Shown here: positions 1 to 6,765 of the stretch, piece after piece | Position numbering within the stretch: the first letter of the stretch is position 1 | Layout: each line of letters starts with the position of its first letter | Source of the DNA: an uncultured Ruminococcus sp. | GTDB lineage: Bacteria; Bacillota; Clostridia; Oscillospirales; Ruminococcaceae | Length of the DNA stretch: 12,681 bases | Reading direction: 5' to 3' | NCBI GenBank assembly: GCA_947177935.1 | Contig: CAMWWG010000007.1 | Location: 1-12,681, forward strand | Notes under the pieces: generated by a model | The model's database searches: none | What the model was told of the DNA's origin: nothing | The model's input: the letters and a program-made list of their open reading frames with translations, nothing else | Translations under genes and position numbers: made by a program

Positions 1-805
1 CTTCGGGAATATATTCAGAAATCCGGATAGAACGGATGAGAATATCTTCTTCCGGGGGGGTGTAGCCCTGGGGATTTTCTTCCTGGAGCTGTGCGGCGCA
101 GATCATTTCGACGACATCAAATCCCTGATAAACCTGACCGAACACAGTGAGCTGCTGTGCAAAATTCGGGACGCCGCCTTTTTCGATAAACAAATCCGCA
201 AGTTCCTCACTGCCGGACGCCTCCCGGAATTCTTCCAGAAATTCCGGATCTGAAAAATCCACGGAATTCAAAATCATGAAACGACTTCCCGTATAATATG
301 TTTCTGTCTTAAAAAGCCGTTTGGTAAAGCTTGTATCAGATGCCGTGTTGACGGCACACAATGCGCCCCGGAACGTCCAGAGATTCTGGTGAATTTCCTG
401 TGGGAGACGCTCCTGAGATTCCGGCGTATTCTCAGGGAGTGATCCGAGAGGATCTATACTTCCGGCGGCAAAATAGACGTCGTTCTTTGCCTCAAATATG
501 TAAGTATTATCATAATAGCCCTCCTGTGCAAGCCGGACGAACTGCGCCACAGTCTGGGGGGCGTACTCTGGATAGAGCACGGCACGGATTTCACCAAGGG
601 ACGTGTCAATGACAGCAATCTGAGAATGTTCCGGGATTTCCTGATCCTGGACGAATTCCAGCGTGTCGACATCAATATAACGATAACCCTGGTTGGAAAT
701 CATCGTGACCAGATAAAACACAATAAAACTGATGACCGACATGCCAACCAGGAAGATGCCAAGCCGGGAAAGACTCCGGCTTTTTTTTGTCTGCAATCTA
801 CTCAT
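1..805 (-). CDS. Membrane-anchored cyclophilin-like protein (peptidyl-prolyl isomerase family), 3' end cut by window edge
   Basis: The frame is open from an ATG at 805 to the left edge (268 codons seen, no stop), so the C-terminus is missing, probably by only a few residues. Residues 1-13 are basic, and about 15-37 form one hydrophobic segment, giving a signal-anchor that leaves the rest outside the cell. From about residue 61 the chain follows the cyclophilin fold: SQIAVIDTSLGEIRAVLYPE, then APQTVAQFVRLAQEGYYDN, a GALCAVNTA strand, TGSRFMILN, and VFGQVYQGFDVVEMI near the end. The usual FHR segment reads FEA, the usual SQFF reads SRFM, and the usual HxxFG reads LTVFG, so key catalytic positions are lost. 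It may be a binding or chaperone-like protein rather than an active isomerase. The start has only a weak GAG upstream. It lies 46 nt after cysS and is probably transcribed with it. The family is fairly certain; activity is doubtful. Confidence 0.8.
   Translation of the reverse strand, partial: MSRLQTKKSRSLSRLGIFLVGMSVISFIVFYLVTMISNQGYRYIDVDTLEFVQDQEIPEHSQIAVIDTSLGEIRAVLYPEYAPQTVAQFVRLAQEGYYDNTYIFEAKNDVYFAAGSIDPLGSLPENTPESQERLPQEIHQNLWTFRGALCAVNTASDTSFTKRLFKTETYYTGSRFMILNSVDFSDPEFLEEFREASGSEELADLFIEKGGVPNFAQQLTVFGQVYQGFDVVEMICAAQLQEENPQGYTPPEEDILIRSIRISEYIPE
761..788 (+). terminator. Intrinsic terminator-like hairpin on the plus strand, inside the start of the cyclophilin-like gene
   Basis: Positions 761-767 (AAGCCGG) pair perfectly with 776-782 (CCGGCTT) around an 8-nt loop, and a run of eight T occupies 781-788. 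This is the textbook arrangement for plus-strand termination. It overlaps codons 6-15 of the minus-strand gene, so it may stop antisense transcription or may be a chance effect of Lys and Arg codons. No plus-strand gene ending here is visible. Confidence 0.45.
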
Positions 806-851
806 AGCATTATTTTCTCAAAATTTTTTAATTTATAACCAGTAATTTAAT

Positions 852-2249
852 TTATAGTTTCTGAATTTCCACACCCTGACGTGTTTCTTTTACAGCATAG
901 CCAAGATTCCGGATTTCTTCACGGATTCTGTCTGCCTCGGCGAAATCTTTCTTTTTTCTCGCCTGCGCTCTCTGTTCCACCAGTTTCAGAACTGCTTCCG
1001 GGATCTTCTCAGATTCTGTTTCTGTTCTCTCGTAAAGCAAACCTAATACAGAATTTAATTCTTCAAACAGATCCAGTCCCTCCTGCAACTGTTCCCTGGA
1101 TGTTTCCGAATTCGATGCCATAATATTCAGCTCCCGGACAAGTCCGAAAACGGCGGATAATGCGTCCGCTGTGTTCAGATCATCTTCTAACGCTGCAATA
1201 AACTGCTGTTTGAAATTCTCAAATACCATCCCGGCCTGATTCTCTCCGGACTGCGCCTGTGCGACAGCTCTCCGGATTGTCGAACGGCATTCATAGAGAC
1301 GATCCAGGGACGCTTTGCAGGCGTCAAGCAGTTCTTTTGTATAATTCATAGGTGCTCTGTACTGCGCCTGAATCATCAGATACCGGATTACTTCATAGCC
1401 GTATGCTTTGGCAATATCCCGGACAAGCAGGAAATTTCCCTCAGATTTGGACATTTTCTTATTATCAATATTAATATGTCCGTTGTGCATCCAGTAACGG
1501 GAGAATTCCACGCCGTTTGCCGCCTCTGACTGCGCAATTTCGTTTTCATGATGGGGAAAAATCAAATCATGACCGCCGCAGTGCAGGTCAATCGTATCTC
1601 CCAGGCAATCCTTTGCCATGCAGGAACATTCAATATGCCATCCCGGACGACCCGTTCCCCAGGGGGAATTCCAATGCTGTTCGGATGCCGGACAGCCTTT
1701 CCAGAGTGCGAAATCCAGAGCATCTTCTTTCAGATCGTTAATTTCCACCCGTGCGCCTGCCTGGAGATCATCCAGCGACTGATTGGACAGTTTGCCATAA
1801 TCCTTGAATTTTCTTGTCCGGTAATACACATCATTCCCGGACGGATACGCATAATTTTTATCAATTAATACCTGGATAAACTCAATAATTTTATCCATAT
1901 ATTGTGACACTCTGGGATGAACTGTCGCCGGGAGGACGTTAAGTCCCTGTGCGTCTTTCTGGTATTCCTGGATATATTTTTCCGCACATGCCTCCGGTGT
2001 GATTTTTTCAAGTCCTGCCTGCCGGATAATCTTGTCATTCACATCCGTGTAATTCTGGACAAATTTCACCTGACAGCCCCTGTATTCCAGGAATCTGCGG
2101 AACACATCGAAAACGCAGACGGGTCTTGCATTTCCGATATGGATATAATTATACACCGTAGGACCACAAACATAGACATTTGCCTGCCCTGGTGTGATGG
2201 TTTTGAATTCTTCTTTCTGATTTGTCAACGTATTGAAAATTTGTATCAT
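852..2249 (-). CDS. cysS: Cysteinyl-tRNA synthetase
   Basis: This class I aminoacyl-tRNA synthetase charges tRNA-Cys with cysteine in the cytoplasm. The 465-residue length is normal for the family. The N-terminal Rossmann fold carries YVCGPTVYNYIHIGNARP, with the HIGH motif as HIGN at residues 37-40. KKMSKSEGNF at 264-273 is the KMSKS loop. The cysteine-selecting zinc ligands are present as C28, C208, H233 and E237, matching the E. coli pattern shifted by one. The C-terminal part is helical, rich in Glu and Lys, and ends at GVEIQKL. I chose the ATG at 2249 over an in-frame TTG at 2267, because the TTG lies against the Shine-Dalgarno (GGAGGTG at 2257-2263) and the family starts at MIQIFNTLT. 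The gene has its own promoter and a terminator-like leader hairpin upstream. The identification is very secure. Confidence 0.98.
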   Translation of the reverse strand: MIQIFNTLTNQKEEFKTITPGQANVYVCGPTVYNYIHIGNARPVCVFDVFRRFLEYRGCQVKFVQNYTDVNDKIIRQAGLEKITPEACAEKYIQEYQKDAQGLNVLPATVHPRVSQYMDKIIEFIQVLIDKNYAYPSGNDVYYRTRKFKDYGKLSNQSLDDLQAGARVEINDLKEDALDFALWKGCPASEQHWNSPWGTGRPGWHIECSCMAKDCLGDTIDLHCGGHDLIFPHHENEIAQSEAANGVEFSRYWMHNGHINIDNKKMSKSEGNFLLVRDIAKAYGYEVIRYLMIQAQYRAPMNYTKELLDACKASLDRLYECRSTIRRAVAQAQSGENQAGMVFENFKQQFIAALEDDLNTADALSAVFGLVRELNIMASNSETSREQLQEGLDLFEELNSVLGLLYERTETESEKIPEAVLKLVEQRAQARKKKDFAEADRIREEIRNLGYAVKETRQGVEIQKL

Positions 2250-2256
2250 AAAAAAA

Positions 2257-2263
2257 CACCTCC
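2257..2263 (-). promoter_or_regulatory. Ribosome binding site of cysS
   Basis: GGAGGTG on the minus strand lies 7 nt before the ATG at 2249. It decides the cysS start, because the in-frame TTG at 2267 sits directly upstream of this site and would place it inside the coding sequence. Confidence 0.9.
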
Positions 2264-2265
2264 GC

Positions 2266-2322
2266 AAAAAAAATGTCTTCTCTGCAAGAGAACAGGAATT
2301 TTAAAAAGTTCCGAGAGAAGAC
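2266..2322 (-). terminator. Leader hairpin with U-tract before cysS (attenuator and/or terminator of the upstream operon)
   Basis: On the minus strand, GTCTTCTCT (2314-2322) pairs perfectly with AGAGAAGAC (2275-2283). An inner GGAA/TTCC pairing falls within the loop. One A and then eight T (2266-2273) follow the stem, the form of an intrinsic terminator. It sits after the cysS promoter and just before the cysS ribosome binding site, so it would act on both cysS leader RNA and read-through from the histidine kinase gene. A competing hairpin (2278-2292: TTCTCT, loop TGC, AGAGAA) uses the same 3' arm. Regulation is an inference; the hairpin and T-run are directly visible. Confidence 0.65.
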
Positions 2323-2333
2323 GCCTTATTTTA

Positions 2334-2362
2334 ATTATACAAAAAAAGTAAAAACTTGTCAA
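2334..2362 (-). promoter_or_regulatory. Sigma-A type promoter of cysS
   Basis: On the minus strand, a perfect TTGACA (2357-2362) and a perfect TATAAT (2334-2339) are separated by 17 nt. Transcription should start near 2325-2327, giving a leader of about 77 nt before the cysS ATG. The promoter lies just downstream of the histidine kinase stop codon. Confidence 0.88.
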
Positions 2363-2379
2363 GTGCAAAATTCACAAAA

Positions 2380-2403
2380 ATAATTGCAGTAATAATTGCA
2401 GTA
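2380..2403. repeat. Tandem 12-bp direct duplication next to the histidine kinase stop
   Basis: The plus-strand unit ATAATTGCAGTA occurs twice in a row (2380-2391 and 2392-2403), directly after the kinase stop codon (2404-2406) in the direction of transcription. It lies just upstream of the cysS -35 element. It may be a replication-slippage duplication; no function can be assigned. Confidence 0.7.
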
Positions 2404-3789
2404 TTATCCCGGAAAATATAATCTCACGCATGTCCCCTCCTGTTCCTTGCTTTCCAGGACAATTCTTGCGTGATGCATCGCCATGCCGTGCTTGACAATC
2501 GACAAGCCCAGCCCTGTCCCCCCGACTTCTTTGGAATGGCTCTTGTTCACCCGGTAGAATCTTTCAAAGATACGTTCCTGATCCTGTTCCGGAATACCAA
2601 TCCCATTGTCTGCAATTTCTACCAGGACTTCGGAATGTTCCCTTTCCCGGCGGATCCGGATTTTGACAAAGCCCCCAATCCGGTTATATTTAATCGCATT
2701 GTCACAGATATTATAAATAATCTCGTCAATTAAATTGGCAATGCCCATAATCCGGATTTCTGCATCTTCACTGTAACAGGAAATAGACACCCCCTGTTTT
2801 TCAGCATTTAACGTCAGACGCTCTCGGATGCCCGCACAGACCGCACAAAGATCCACTTCTTCCCGTTTGTTCTGAATCTCAAAACTGCCGCTTTCGAGTT
2901 TGGATAATTTTAAAATATCATTCACCAGAACAATCATGCGCTGTGCTTCTTTGTAGATATTATCCGCAAAATGTGAAATATCCTTTTGCTGGACATAACC
3001 GTCCCGGATGATCTCTGCAAAGCCGGAGATTGATGTTAATGGCGTTTTCAATTCGTGGGAGACATTCGCTGTGAATTCTCTCCGGATCGCATCCTGTTTT
3101 TTATGTTCTTCCTGGAGCTGATCCATCTGCCTGTGGATTTGCTGATTCTGGAAAATCAGCCGCCGGACGAATGGCTTCATTTCATCGTAAATATTCCGGT
3201 CATCGGGATTTTCCGGGTCAAGCTGATTAATCGGCTTCATGATCGCCTTCGTGCTAAAAAATGCCAGCAGCACAGATAAAATAATCATGAAAAACACAAT
3301 GGCAAGCATCGGGCTGAGCATCCGGAATAACAGAATCCAGACCGTATCTTTCTCAGCCGAAACACGCAGAATGATTTCAGAATGTTCCGGTTTTACGGCA
3401 TAATTGATCGTCTTTTTCAGCAGCGATTCGGAATAGCGCTCACAGCTCCCCTGCCCGTTGCGGAGTGCCTGCTGAAATTCAATCCGGTCGCTGTGATCAG
3501 GCAATTCCTGCGCTGGTACAACAGAGTCATACAGCACACTGCCGTCCGGCGCAATGATCGTAATTCTGGCATTCTCGCCCTGTCCGGAAATATTCTTCTC
3601 CTGAAAATCCTGAAAAAATTCCCATCCGTTGTGTTCCGCAATCGCTGAAAGATACAGTGCTTTATCCCGGAGTTCCGAGAGATTGCGCCTGGCAAGATAG
3701 GAATTCCACACATAAAAAATCAGCCCGAAACTCATCAGGAACACAATCATGCAGGCAGTAAAGATATGCTTTGCTAATTGGGATCTCAT
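2404..3789 (-). CDS. Membrane sensor histidine kinase, PhoR-like
   Basis: This 461-residue kinase should sense a signal at the cell surface and phosphorylate the response regulator encoded just upstream. TM1 spans about residues 8-29, an extracellular sensor region about 30-150 has a PAS/Cache-like look (RITIIAPDGSVLYDS), and TM2 spans about 155-178. A short juxtamembrane linker, possibly a degenerate HAMP, leads into a coiled-coil-like stretch. The HisKA domain has FTANVSHELKTPLTSISGF with the phospho-acceptor His at 245. The ATPase domain shows the N box (NICDNAIKYN, Asn 364), the G1 box (ADNGIGIP, about 393-400), FERFYRV and the G2 box GGTGLGLSIVKHG (423-435). All motifs for activity are intact. 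Its ATG overlaps the regulator stop as ATGA, implying translational coupling. The ligand is unknown, and no phosphate-uptake genes are nearby to support a true PhoR role. Confidence 0.95.
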   Translation of the reverse strand: MRSQLAKHIFTACMIVFLMSFGLIFYVWNSYLARRNLSELRDKALYLSAIAEHNGWEFFQDFQEKNISGQGENARITIIAPDGSVLYDSVVPAQELPDHSDRIEFQQALRNGQGSCERYSESLLKKTINYAVKPEHSEIILRVSAEKDTVWILLFRMLSPMLAIVFFMIILSVLLAFFSTKAIMKPINQLDPENPDDRNIYDEMKPFVRRLIFQNQQIHRQMDQLQEEHKKQDAIRREFTANVSHELKTPLTSISGFAEIIRDGYVQQKDISHFADNIYKEAQRMIVLVNDILKLSKLESGSFEIQNKREEVDLCAVCAGIRERLTLNAEKQGVSISCYSEDAEIRIMGIANLIDEIIYNICDNAIKYNRIGGFVKIRIRREREHSEVLVEIADNGIGIPEQDQERIFERFYRVNKSHSKEVGGTGLGLSIVKHGMAMHHARIVLESKEQEGTCVRLYFPG

Positions 3790-4499
3790 ACGGGGAAATT
3801 CTCCTGTTCCGGGTCGGGATCTTCCTGAATTTTGTAACCGACGCCCCGGATTGTCCGGATGTAACTGCCTGCATCGCCGAGTTTCTGCCGGAGTGTCCGG
3901 ATGTGAACATCCACTGTTCTGTTTTCGCCGTCGAAATGATAACCCCAGACGCTGTTCAGAAACTGTTCCCTTGTGAGGACGATTTCTTTATTTTTTAACA
4001 GTAAACACAGCATGTCAAATTCTTTCAGTGTCAGCGTGATATTTTTATGATTGACCTGTACAATATGCCGTTTCGGACTGACGTAGAGCGTTCCGAGCAT
4101 ATAGGACGGATCCGCATCCTGTGCCGGATCGGGTTTCTGAATCCGCCGCAGGAGCGCCCGGACACGGGCAATCAGCTCCATCATGCCGAACGGTTTGGGC
4201 AGATAGTCATCCGCTCCGGCGTCAAGACCGATGACTTTTTCATATTCGCTGGCTCTTGCTGTGAGCATCATCACGGGAATCCGGCTTGTTTCCGGACGAT
4301 TTCTTAATTTCCGGAGGATGGAAAGCCCGTCTTCCTCCGGGAGCATAATATCCAGCAGGATCAGCTCCGGAATTTCCTGTTCCAGTCCATTCCAGAACAG
4401 GGACGGTCTGCCGAATCCCTTTGCCTGCATTCCGGCACTGCCAAGCGTATAAACCACAAGTTCCCGGATGCTATCATCATCTTCAACGAGATAGATCAT
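3786..4499 (-). CDS. OmpR/PhoB-family response regulator
   Basis: This is a DNA-binding transcription regulator activated by the kinase whose gene follows it. Counting 237 residues from the ATG at 4499, the receiver domain (about 1-118) has the acidic pocket at YLVEDDD, the phospho-acceptor Asp 50 in LILLDIMLPEEDG, the switch Thr 80 in MLTAR, and Lys 102 in YLPKPF. The C-terminal winged helix (about 133-226) includes LTLKEFDMLCLLL, a recognition-helix region NRTVDVHIRTLRQKLG, and the wing RTIRGVGYKI. I chose the ATG at 4499 over an in-frame ATG at 4526. GGAGAG (4508-4513) sits 8 nt before 4499, whereas 4526 has no ribosome binding site and MIYLVEDD is the usual family start. It follows cca by 45 nt and overlaps the kinase start by 4 nt. 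The target genes are unknown. Confidence 0.95.
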   Translation of the reverse strand: MIYLVEDDDSIRELVVYTLGSAGMQAKGFGRPSLFWNGLEQEIPELILLDIMLPEEDGLSILRKLRNRPETSRIPVMMLTARASEYEKVIGLDAGADDYLPKPFGMMELIARVRALLRRIQKPDPAQDADPSYMLGTLYVSPKRHIVQVNHKNITLTLKEFDMLCLLLKNKEIVLTREQFLNSVWGYHFDGENRTVDVHIRTLRQKLGDAGSYIRTIRGVGYKIQEDPDPEQENFPV

Positions 4500-4507
4500 A
4501 AAAAATT

Positions 4508-4513
4508 CTCTCC
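4508..4513 (-). promoter_or_regulatory. Ribosome binding site of the response regulator
   Basis: GGAGAG on the minus strand lies 8 nt before the ATG at 4499. It supports that start over the in-frame ATG 27 nt further upstream. Confidence 0.8.
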
Positions 4514-4544
4514 AAAAATTTTCCATCTGAAATAGTATTTATAA

Positions 4545-5876
4545 TTATGCAAGCAGAAACTGCAATAATTCCGGTTTTGTATTTTCACATGTCCCGGAAA
4601 TCACGGCATTCAGAGCTTTTTGCAGCATCAATTTAATTTCCTTGCCTCGGAATCCCAGATCTGACAAGTCATGCCCGTTAATTGCCAGTTCTTTCAGAGA
4701 ACAACATAATTTCTGTTCCTGACAGATCTGCATGAATTTTTCAGCTTGCCGGATTTTTTCGCCGTTGTCCGGCTGATGTTTTAATTTAGATACCCGGTCT
4801 GCTTCCAGAATGTTCAATAATAATTCAAAATCCGGATAGCCGATCTCAGATAAAATCTTTCGGACTTCACGCAAGGATTCCGGCGTCCTTCGGTGATATC
4901 GGATCAGTCGGGATACTTGCTTGCGGGTGTGATTGTCTGCTTTTAACCGGGTTAAGATCCGGTCGGCAAGCACTGCGCCACGCTCAGCGTGTCCCTTGAA
5001 ATGTCCGCCGTTCCGGTCTATTTTACAGCAAGCCGGCTTTGCCAGATCGTGAAACAGCATTGTCAGCCGGACGGTCAGATCTTCCGGCGCATTTCCGACC
5101 GCTCTCGCCGTATGTTCCCAGACGGTATAATCATGATACCGGCTGTGCTGTTGGAAAGCAATACAGGGCGAAATTTCCGGAATCCAGACACTCAAAATCT
5201 CCGGATAAGTCAGCAAAATTTCCGTAATATTTTCCCCCAGGAGCATATTGCATAATTCCGAAAAAATCCGCTCAACGGAGATATGCTGTAACCGGAATGC
5301 GCCGGCAAGCATTGCAGAATGTGTAAAAATTTCGGGTTTTAAATTTAATTTTGCGCAGAACCGCATTGCCCGAAGAATTCTTAAGGCATCCTCCCGGAAT
5401 CTTGCGGAGGGAACACCGACACACCGGAGAATTCCGTCTGCAAGATCTTTTTGTCCGCCATAAATATCCAACAGACCGGTGTCCGGATTCCATGCCATCG
5501 CATTGCAGGTAAAATCCCGTCTGCAAAGATCTTCTTCAATATGCGCCGCAAACCGGACTTCACAAGGATGCCGGAAATCCCGGTAATCCGCTTCTGTCCG
5601 GTAAGTGGTAATTTCAGCTTTATGCTCCGGATTTGCATGATAATCCGAATCATGAACGCAGACTGTCCCAAATGCTCTGCCGTATTCTGAACAGTTTTCA
5701 CGTCCGAACAGTTCTATAATCTGTTCCGGAACTGCATTTGTTGCAATGTCATAATCATGCGGAATCGTTCCCAGAACGGCATCCCGGACGCATCCGCCGA
5801 CCAGGTACGCCTCAAAGCCCTGTGCATTCAGCTTTCGCATCATAGATACAACAAAATCAGGAAATTCCAGAAACAT
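4545..5876 (-). CDS. cca: CCA-adding tRNA nucleotidyltransferase with HD domain
   Basis: This enzyme adds or repairs the 3' CCA end of tRNAs without a nucleic acid template. The protein has 443 residues from the ATG at 5876. The class II nucleotidyltransferase head shows YLVGGCVRDAVLG (24-36), the metal-binding carboxylates D41 and D43 in HDYDIATNA, RRDFTCNAMAW (119-129), DIYGGQKDL, and RFREDALRILRAMRF (159-173). These cover the catalytic, ribose- and nucleobase-recognising motifs. A C-terminal HD-type domain follows (H255, H276-D277 in LFHDLAKP, then H291 and H296), which in other bacterial enzymes can carry phosphohydrolase activity. I rejected an in-frame GTG at 5885 because it overlaps the AGGAGG ribosome binding site (5885-5890), which is ideally spaced for the ATG at 5876. 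It sits between the metallophosphoesterase and response regulator genes and is probably co-transcribed. A poly(A) polymerase of the same family is the main alternative, but is less likely in this group. Confidence 0.93.
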   Translation of the reverse strand: MFLEFPDFVVSMMRKLNAQGFEAYLVGGCVRDAVLGTIPHDYDIATNAVPEQIIELFGRENCSEYGRAFGTVCVHDSDYHANPEHKAEITTYRTEADYRDFRHPCEVRFAAHIEEDLCRRDFTCNAMAWNPDTGLLDIYGGQKDLADGILRCVGVPSARFREDALRILRAMRFCAKLNLKPEIFTHSAMLAGAFRLQHISVERIFSELCNMLLGENITEILLTYPEILSVWIPEISPCIAFQQHSRYHDYTVWEHTARAVGNAPEDLTVRLTMLFHDLAKPACCKIDRNGGHFKGHAERGAVLADRILTRLKADNHTRKQVSRLIRYHRRTPESLREVRKILSEIGYPDFELLLNILEADRVSKLKHQPDNGEKIRQAEKFMQICQEQKLCCSLKELAINGHDLSDLGFRGKEIKLMLQKALNAVISGTCENTKPELLQFLLA

Positions 5877-5884
5877 AACTAACA

Positions 5885-5890
5885 CCTCCT
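5885..5890 (-). promoter_or_regulatory. Ribosome binding site of cca
   Basis: A perfect AGGAGG on the minus strand stands 8 nt before the ATG at 5876. It fixes the cca start and excludes the upstream GTG at 5885, which shares bases with this site. Confidence 0.88.
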
Positions 5891-5937
5891 AAACTTCCTG
5901 AATCGTTTATTATTTTCTTATTTTTAAAAATTGAAAT

Positions 5938-6765
5938 TCACGGCACAAAATCCAGACAGACAAGCTCCGCCGGATTATTCATCCGGAATTTGCCGATCCC
6001 GGCAGAAACACTCATCCGGCTCACTCTGGAATTCTGAGAATCCTGCACCCGAATTTCATACAAACCTTTGGTATATGCCGGGAAAAAACGCCGTTCCGGC
6101 GAGAGAATTCCGCCGACTCCCGGCAGTCTGACAATTCCGCCGTGCACATGCCCGGACAGGATCATATCAGCGCCCCAATCCGCATACGCACGAAATCCCA
6201 GCGGCGAATGTGCCAGAAGGACACACGGATGTGTCACACAGTTCCCGACACAGGTACTGACCAGATCTTTTGTAATCGGCATCAGATCTGTATAACAGTT
6301 CTGTATTTTCTGATTGTTTTGATTCCCCTGGTTTTTATAAACTTCCCCCGGCAATGTCAGCCCTGTGAACAGAATATCCTGCAACAAGACAGAAATATTA
6401 TCGAGAACCAGAATACCGGCTTTCCGGCAATCCCGGAGAAACTGCGCAAGCAGCTGCGCCGGAAGATCCGTTTCATGATTGCCAAGCGAATAGATCACCG
6501 GCGCAATCCGGCGGAGTTTTCCCAGTAATCCCAAAGCATCCGAAAATATCACTGGATCTGCGGATCTGGAAATCAGATCTCCTGTGACAGCAATCACATG
6601 GAGCGACGGCTGTGCACAGAAATCCGTAATCCGGAGAATTTCAGAAGTTATTTTCTGTCGCTTTTCATGCGAATTATGCACACTGAAATGAACATCCGAA
6701 ATCTGAAGGACACGCACAGAACGAGGAATGCCGATGAGTCTGACACTTTCTTTCCGGCTGATCAT
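5938..6765 (-). CDS. Calcineurin-like metallophosphoesterase
   Basis: The 275-residue protein carries the full two-metal phosphoesterase signature: D24 and H26 in QISDVHF, GDLI (62-65), GNHE (95-98), H186 in LLAHSPLGF, and GHVHGG (205-210). The layout resembles the YkuE-like group, which usually acts on phosphodiesters or lipid phosphates near the membrane, but no TM segment or signal peptide is seen here. The substrate is therefore unknown. A low-complexity stretch rich in Asn and Gln (about residues 145-156) interrupts the region between GNHE and the next His and looks like a surface loop insertion. The ATG at 6765 overlaps the gyrA stop as ATGA, and no good ribosome binding site precedes it, so translation probably depends on gyrA. 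It is followed by cca after 61 nt. Confidence 0.92.
   Translation of the reverse strand: MISRKESVRLIGIPRSVRVLQISDVHFSVHNSHEKRQKITSEILRITDFCAQPSLHVIAVTGDLISRSADPVIFSDALGLLGKLRRIAPVIYSLGNHETDLPAQLLAQFLRDCRKAGILVLDNISVLLQDILFTGLTLPGEVYKNQGNQNNQKIQNCYTDLMPITKDLVSTCVGNCVTHPCVLLAHSPLGFRAYADWGADMILSGHVHGGIVRLPGVGGILSPERRFFPAYTKGLYEIRVQDSQNSRVSRMSVSAGIGKFRMNNPAELVCLDFVP

Noticed and set aside
2249..2267. Longer cysS starting at a TTG at 2267
   Set aside because: It would place the strong GGAGGTG ribosome binding site inside the coding sequence. The ATG at 2249 matches both the site spacing and the family N-terminus.
2250..2330. T-box riboswitch for cysS
   Set aside because: The leader is only about 77 nt. 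There is no Stem I, no T-box consensus bulge and no room for the specifier and antiterminator architecture.
4527..4553. Possible promoter between cca and the response regulator (TTGCAT and TATAAA on the minus strand)
   Set aside because: The two hexamers are almost adjacent, without a workable spacer. The short gap is better read as an intra-operon space.
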